DNA of 64,000 nt from Mycobacterium sp. Root265 (lineage in GTDB: Bacteria > Actinomycetota > Actinomycetes > Mycobacteriales > Mycobacteriaceae), in assembly GCF_001428895.1 (NCBI RefSeq), contig NZ_LMJA01000022.1, forward strand, positions 1,369 to 65,368, given 5' to 3'. This document shows, piece after piece, positions 63,151 through 64,000 of the stretch. A model generated the notes under the pieces. It had not been told where the DNA came from. It saw only the letters and a list, made by a program, of their open reading frames with translations, and did no database searches. How positions within the stretch are numbered: the stretch's first letter is position 1; each line of letters begins with the position of its first letter. A program made the position numbers and the translations under genes.

Positions 63151-64000
63151 GTGACGGTCACGATTCCCCAGGTCACCGCCAGTAATCCCGCGACACTGTC
63201 CGACGCCGCGGCGCAGCTGCAGGCCAAGATCGCCCAGCTGGACACCTCGATCGACACCCAGCGGCGCACGCTGGCCGGGCTGGCCGCCGGCTGGGAGGGC
63301 GACGCGTCCGCGGCCGCCGTGGCCGGCGGCGAGAAGACCCTGGAACGGCTCACCGAACTGCGGCAGCAGCTGCAGACGATCCAGACCACGCTGAGCACCG
63401 GCGGTACCAATCTCACCCCGCTGCGCCAGGCCGTCGTCGACGTCACCCAGCAGGCCGTCGCCCTGGGCGCCACCGTCGGCGCCGACGGCACCGTCACCCC
63501 GTCCGGCAGTGGCGGCCCGATGACCCCGCAGGTCGCCGCCGCCTACAGCACCGTGCTGAAAACGCTGCTGCAGCAGTTCGACGCCGTCGACCAGGCCACC
63601 GCCGATGCCGTCACGAACGCCGCCCCGCTGAACGCTCCCGGCGGCGAGCTGCCCGCCGAACCGCCCCCCGCACCCGATATCGAGGAGCTGAAACCACCCG
63701 AGGGCGCCACCGACACCGAGGTGAACCAGTGGTGGGACAGGCTCAGCCCCGAGGAACAGCAGCGCCTCATCGCCGAGAAGCCGGAGTGGATCGGCAACCT
63801 CGACGGGGTGCCCGGCACGGCACGCGATCTGGCGAACCGGAACCGGCTGGAGACGCTGCGCCGGGACCCGAACCTCACCGACCAGGAGCGCGCGACGATC
63901 GCCGAGATCGACGCCGCCCTCGCCAAGCAGGGCACCCGTCAGCTCCTGGTGGTGGATTTCGACGGCGATCACCCGAAGGTGGCGCTGGCGATCGGCAATG
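63151..64000 (+). CDS. WXG100-like / alpha-beta-hydrolase-type protein, 3' end outside window
   Basis: GTG 63151 opens a frame that stays open to the right edge (283 codons). The first 100 residues are helical with GWEGDASA, a WXG-like turn seen in type VII secretion substrates. Later WDRLSPEEQQRLIAEKPEWI and NLDGVPGTARDLANRNRL are the linker typical of DUF1023 alpha/beta-hydrolase proteins, whose catalytic domain would follow outside the window. Divergent from mfd. Confidence 0.75.
   Translation, partial: MTVTIPQVTASNPATLSDAAAQLQAKIAQLDTSIDTQRRTLAGLAAGWEGDASAAAVAGGEKTLERLTELRQQLQTIQTTLSTGGTNLTPLRQAVVDVTQQAVALGATVGADGTVTPSGSGGPMTPQVAAAYSTVLKTLLQQFDAVDQATADAVTNAAPLNAPGGELPAEPPPAPDIEELKPPEGATDTEVNQWWDRLSPEEQQRLIAEKPEWIGNLDGVPGTARDLANRNRLETLRRDPNLTDQERATIAEIDAALAKQGTRQLLVVDFDGDHPKVALAIGN

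Noticed and set aside
63115-63972. Minus-strand frame at the right end
   Set aside because: The opposite strand has a protein-like frame with GWEGD and hydrolase-linker motifs; the minus frame is Gly/Val/Leu-rich shadow.

Overview
The window is GC-rich actinobacterial chromosome, almost certainly from a Mycobacterium (Mycolicibacterium-like, probably an environmental rapid grower). The strongest evidence is the block mfd - mazG - lpqU - eno - ftsB/divIC - DUF501 - ppx2 (63.0 kb back to 47.9 kb), which keeps the gene order of M. tuberculosis Rv1020-Rv1026, with a kdp potassium system further along as in Rv1027c-Rv1031. Supporting genes include a close NmtR homologue, an MPT63-type secreted protein, a UsfY-like protein, a deazaflavin (F420)-type oxidoreductase, a mycofactocin-type dehydrogenase and a 13E12-type HNH protein. 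GTG starts and 1-4 bp start/stop overlaps are frequent. All identifications come from reading the sequence; no database search was run.

Region 1 (0-8 kb) is a probable catabolic cluster. Five minus-strand genes (flavin amine oxidase, ADP-forming acyl-CoA synthetase, dienoyl-CoA-reductase-like SDR, acyl-CoA dehydrogenase, TetR regulator) face an NCS1-type permease that is preceded by an overlapping 54-residue one-TM protein. Two related palindromes lie at the two divergent starts. Region 2 (8-20 kb) is mixed: small envelope proteins, a secreted zinc-metalloprotease-like protein, an APC permease fused to a USP domain and overlapping a double-USP gene, a DUF2236 protein, a renalase-like FAD protein, an F420-type oxidoreductase lying between a tRNA-Leu(UAA) and a copy of that tRNA's 3' end, and a 13E12 HNH protein.

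Region 3 (20-33 kb) begins with a stress-type cluster (flavodoxin-fold reductase, UsfY-like protein, divergent hemerythrin) around SigF-like promoter motifs. The kdp operon follows, collinear here: small peptide, kdpF, kdpA, kdpB, an enlarged kdpC, kdpD, kdpE, then a second KdpD with no histidine-kinase core. Region 4 (33-47 kb) holds an AraC regulator, a DinB-fold protein, a PrpE-like CoA ligase, a cytochrome P450 coupled to a mycofactocin-type SDR with a divergent TetR, and a metal locus: nmtR divergent from an operon of a CtpJ-type P1B-4 ATPase, a single-chain double ABC transporter and a siderophore-interacting flavoprotein. An MPT63-like protein with proline/alanine-rich repeats follows.

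Region 5 (47-64 kb) is the core block, interrupted between lpqU and mazG by a metal/haem-peroxidase insert (efeO, efeB, a small membrane protein, PepSY membrane protein, PCuAC-type copper lipoprotein, second DyP peroxidase). The start of a WXG100-like/hydrolase-type gene runs off the right edge. A 63-bp element with identical 20-bp inverted arms occurs twice (36525-36587 and 58403-58465), each time between convergent stop codons.
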